Under the pieces are notes generated by a model that was not told the origin of the DNA, searched no databases, and saw nothing but the letters and a program-made list of their open reading frames with translations. From Rhodoferax sp. (GTDB lineage: Bacteria > Pseudomonadota > Gammaproteobacteria > Burkholderiales > Burkholderiaceae_C), in assembly GCF_028688795.1 (NCBI RefSeq), contig NZ_JAQTXM010000029.1:1-64000 (forward strand): DNA of 64,000 bases, read 5' to 3'. A program made the translations under genes and the position numbers. Below, in pieces: positions 62,456-64,000 of this stretch. Positions within the stretch are counted from its first letter, which is position 1; every line of letters begins with the position of its first letter.

Positions 62456-63385
62456 ATGCCTTCCATTCAACATTACCTGCAATTCACCGACCTCAATGCC
62501 AGCCAGTACGCCTACTTGTTCGATCGCGCCTCGCTGATCAAAAAGAAGTTCAAGGCCTATGAAAAGCACCAGCCATTGGTAGACCGCACGCTGGCCATGA
62601 TCTTTGAGAAGGCATCGACCCGCACCCGCGTCAGTTTTGAAGCTGGCATGTACCAGTTGGGCGGCAGCGTGGTGCATCTGACGACTGGTGACAGCCAGCT
62701 GGGCCGGGCTGAGCCCATTGAAGACAGTGCGCGCGTCATCAGCCGCATGGTCGACCTGGTGATGATCCGCACCTTTGAGCAAACCAAAATTGAGCGTTTT
62801 GCCGAGTTTTCACGCGTGCCGGTGATCAACGGCCTGACCAACGAGTTTCACCCCTGTCAAATCCTGGCTGATATCTTTACCTTCATTGAGCACCGGGGTT
62901 CGATCCAGGGCAAGACGGTGGCTTGGGTGGGTGATGGCAATAACATGGCTAACACTTGGTTACAGGCGGCCGAGTTGCTGGACTTCAAGGTCAACGTGAG
63001 CACACCAAGCGGCTACGAAGTGAATGAGAAAATAGCTTCTATCGCAGGTAAAGTAAGCGAAGACCACTACCAAACATATAGCAATCCAATGGATGCATGC
63101 CGAGGTGCTGATTTGGTCACCACCGATGTCTGGACCAGCATGGGTTATGAGTCTGAAAACGAAGTGCGCCGCAAAGCCTTTGAAGCCTGGCGCGTGAGTG
63201 CCGACATGATGGCCGTGGCCCAGCCCAATGCCTTGTTCATGCACTGTTTGCCAGCACACCGTGGTGAAGAGGTCGATTCGGACGTGATCGACGGGCCCCA
63301 AAGTGTGGTCTGGGACGAGGCAGAAAACCGCATGCACGTGCAAAAAGCGCTGATGGAATTCTTGCTGCTGGGCCGCCTGTCTTAA
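62456..63385 (+). CDS. argF: Ornithine carbamoyltransferase
   Basis: A 309-aa OTCase. The carbamoyl-phosphate motif is KASTRTRVSFE, then HPCQILAD and the ornithine site HCLPAHRGEEV. It makes citrulline from ornithine and carbamoyl phosphate. ATG 62456 begins MPSIQHYLQFTDLN. The longer in-frame reading overlaps argD and is rejected. Confidence 0.96.
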   Translation: MPSIQHYLQFTDLNASQYAYLFDRASLIKKKFKAYEKHQPLVDRTLAMIFEKASTRTRVSFEAGMYQLGGSVVHLTTGDSQLGRAEPIEDSARVISRMVDLVMIRTFEQTKIERFAEFSRVPVINGLTNEFHPCQILADIFTFIEHRGSIQGKTVAWVGDGNNMANTWLQAAELLDFKVNVSTPSGYEVNEKIASIAGKVSEDHYQTYSNPMDACRGADLVTTDVWTSMGYESENEVRRKAFEAWRVSADMMAVAQPNALFMHCLPAHRGEEVDSDVIDGPQSVVWDEAENRMHVQKALMEFLLLGRLS

Positions 63386-63400
63386 GTACAAGGAGCCACC

Positions 63401-63589
63401 ATGGACAACGACAAAGAGCCGAAGTTTTGGGTGACCGTCCTCAAACTGGTGCTTGGCGCCGTGGTGCTGATCGTCCTGATTGGCTTGGGGCTGTACTACA
63501 CGGCCAAGTTCAACACCTACGAACCAGAAGCCGCTCCCCCTGACACTTGGGGCATCAGCAAAGACTCGCCGATTTTCAAAAGACAGTGA
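63401..63589 (+). CDS. Small single-pass membrane protein
   Basis: A 62-aa protein with one strong hydrophobic helix (about 14-34, VLKLVLGAVVLIVLIGLGLYY). A short Pro/Glu-rich periplasmic tail follows (YEPEAAPPDTWGISKDSPIF). AAGGAGCC precedes ATG 63401, 15 nt after argF, so it is probably co-transcribed. I do not recognise the family. Confidence 0.7.
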   Translation: MDNDKEPKFWVTVLKLVLGAVVLIVLIGLGLYYTAKFNTYEPEAAPPDTWGISKDSPIFKRQ

Positions 63590-63622
63590 TTGTCCCGGCA
63601 GGGGAAACCACTCTTGCCGGCG

Positions 63623-63859
63623 CTATCTGTGGAACTTGACGACCTGTTCGACAGGCTGATTTATCGGTGCATCACTGTTTTTTGGTTTTGCACCCGCAGC
63701 GCAGCCGCCACAACTGTTGCAAGTGCTGCAGGGTTTACTTGGCCCCAACACCCGATGAACCTGACCCAGCCGTTGCCTTAAGCCCACGGGTAACACGTAC
63801 CACGCGCTGTAAAGCGCGGCCAGCAACACAATCACACCCACGATCCAGGTTTGCAGCAT
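63623..63859 (-). CDS. Small membrane protein with Cys cluster, feo-associated (DUF6587-like)
   Basis: A 78-aa protein: an N-terminal membrane helix (WIVGVIVLLAALYSAWYVL) and then a Cys-rich segment SKPCSTCNSCGGCAAG with four Cys that could bind Fe-S or metal. It starts 1 nt after the feoB stop, so it is coupled to ferrous iron uptake. This resembles small feo-linked Cys proteins in beta-proteobacteria. The name is tentative. Confidence 0.65.
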   Translation of the reverse strand: MLQTWIVGVIVLLAALYSAWYVLPVGLRQRLGQVHRVLGPSKPCSTCNSCGGCAAGAKPKNSDAPINQPVEQVVKFHR

Positions 63860-63860
63860 G

Positions 63861-64000
63861 TCAGGCGCCTCCCCACATCAAGGCCAGCCGGTAAGTGACA
63901 AAGCTGGCCAAATACGCCAGGGCAAACAGGTAGCCCGCCAGCAACAGCGGATAACGCCAGGAATTGGTTTCTCGGCGCACCGCCACCAGGGTTGAGATGC
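63861..64000 (-). CDS. feoB: Ferrous iron transport protein B, C-terminal fragment
   Basis: Only the last 46 codons are in the window; the gene runs off the right edge. The translation includes ISTLVAVRRETNSWRYP, then LLLAGYLFALAYLASFVTYR and ends LALMWGGA. The RRETNSW and ALAYLASFVTYR stretches are the FeoB C terminus. It is a GTP-dependent inner-membrane Fe(II) transporter. TGA lies at 63861-63863. Confidence 0.85.
   Translation of the reverse strand, partial: ISTLVAVRRETNSWRYPLLLAGYLFALAYLASFVTYRLALMWGGA

Noticed and set aside
63031-63085. Repeat-like AATAGCTTCTATCGC within argF
   Set aside because: Only the left arm matches; the right arm is absent, and the segment is a normal variable OTCase region.
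63594-63621. CCGGCA/TGCCGG hairpin between the two small membrane protein genes
   Set aside because: The stem is short and no T run follows on either strand.
1-64000. CRISPR arrays, tRNA/rRNA genes, IS elements, prophage or integration sites
   Set aside because: No direct repeats with spacers, no cloverleaf or rRNA segments, no transposase or integrase frames were seen; the palindromic repeats have no transposase and no regular spacing.

Overview
The window is ordinary chromosome of a betaproteobacterium, most likely a Comamonadaceae member of the Rhodoferax/Polaromonas type. This is inferred from protein style and gene order: ygfZ/mltG/tmk/holB/pilZ/tatD, pcnB-folK, purM/AI-2E/hda, murJ/rpsT/DUF3579/argD-argF, an E3 with its own lipoyl domain, and a FeoB end next to a small Cys-rich protein. 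I see no tRNA, rRNA, IS element, phage or CRISPR array. Nearly all of the sequence is coding.

Region 1 (1-7291) is a sugar-acid locus: a LacI-family repressor (PtxS type), then one tight operon of four polar-amino-acid-type ABC transporter genes followed by kguE-, kguK- and kguD-like genes. The promoters of the repressor and of the operon each carry a CTGAAAC(C/T)GGTTTCAG palindrome just after the -10 box, which is the known PtxS site. The simplest reading is a 2-ketogluconate uptake and catabolism operon in which an ABC importer replaces the usual MFS carrier KguT. The binding protein keeps the carboxylate-binding Arg but lacks the Asp that holds the amino group of amino acids.

Region 2 (7299-20941) has a thioredoxin-fold protein, oligopeptidase A, FolD, and a membrane histidine kinase/FixJ-type regulator pair divergent from aceE-aceF-lpdA. 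Region 3 (21257-32704) has acyl-CoA synthetase, methyltransferase, the ankyrin/tatD/pilZ/holB/tmk/mltG operon divergent from ygfZ, an NTF2-PAS-GGDEF protein, two tiny genes and an esterase. Region 4 (32846-43937) holds a dispersed conserved system of unknown function: transglutaminase-DUF2126 amidoligase, circularly permuted ATP-grasp/alpha-E, and a second transglutaminase, with a GGDEF-EAL protein and a ProQ-family RNA chaperone between them. Region 5 (44035-64000) has RidA, a chemoreceptor, folK/pcnB, HAD, hda, an AI-2E permease, purM, an MFS carrier, DinB, isochorismatase and GlxA-type genes, a PA2778/PA2779-like pair, SirB1, murJ, rpsT, argD, argF and the start of a feo locus.

The most striking structure is a ~55-65 bp imperfect palindromic repeat (left arm like GCTATnAAATAnATAGCTGCTTACGC split over two half-sites, right arm like AAGGGCTAnAGCC-ATTT) seen about a dozen times in both orientations. 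Some copies are intergenic, one forming a terminator and two serving as gene leaders. Others are read in frame inside aceF (three), lpdA, tmk, mltG, murJ, ygfZ and the ATP-grasp gene, where they encode linkers, surface insertions and even a predicted last membrane helix.
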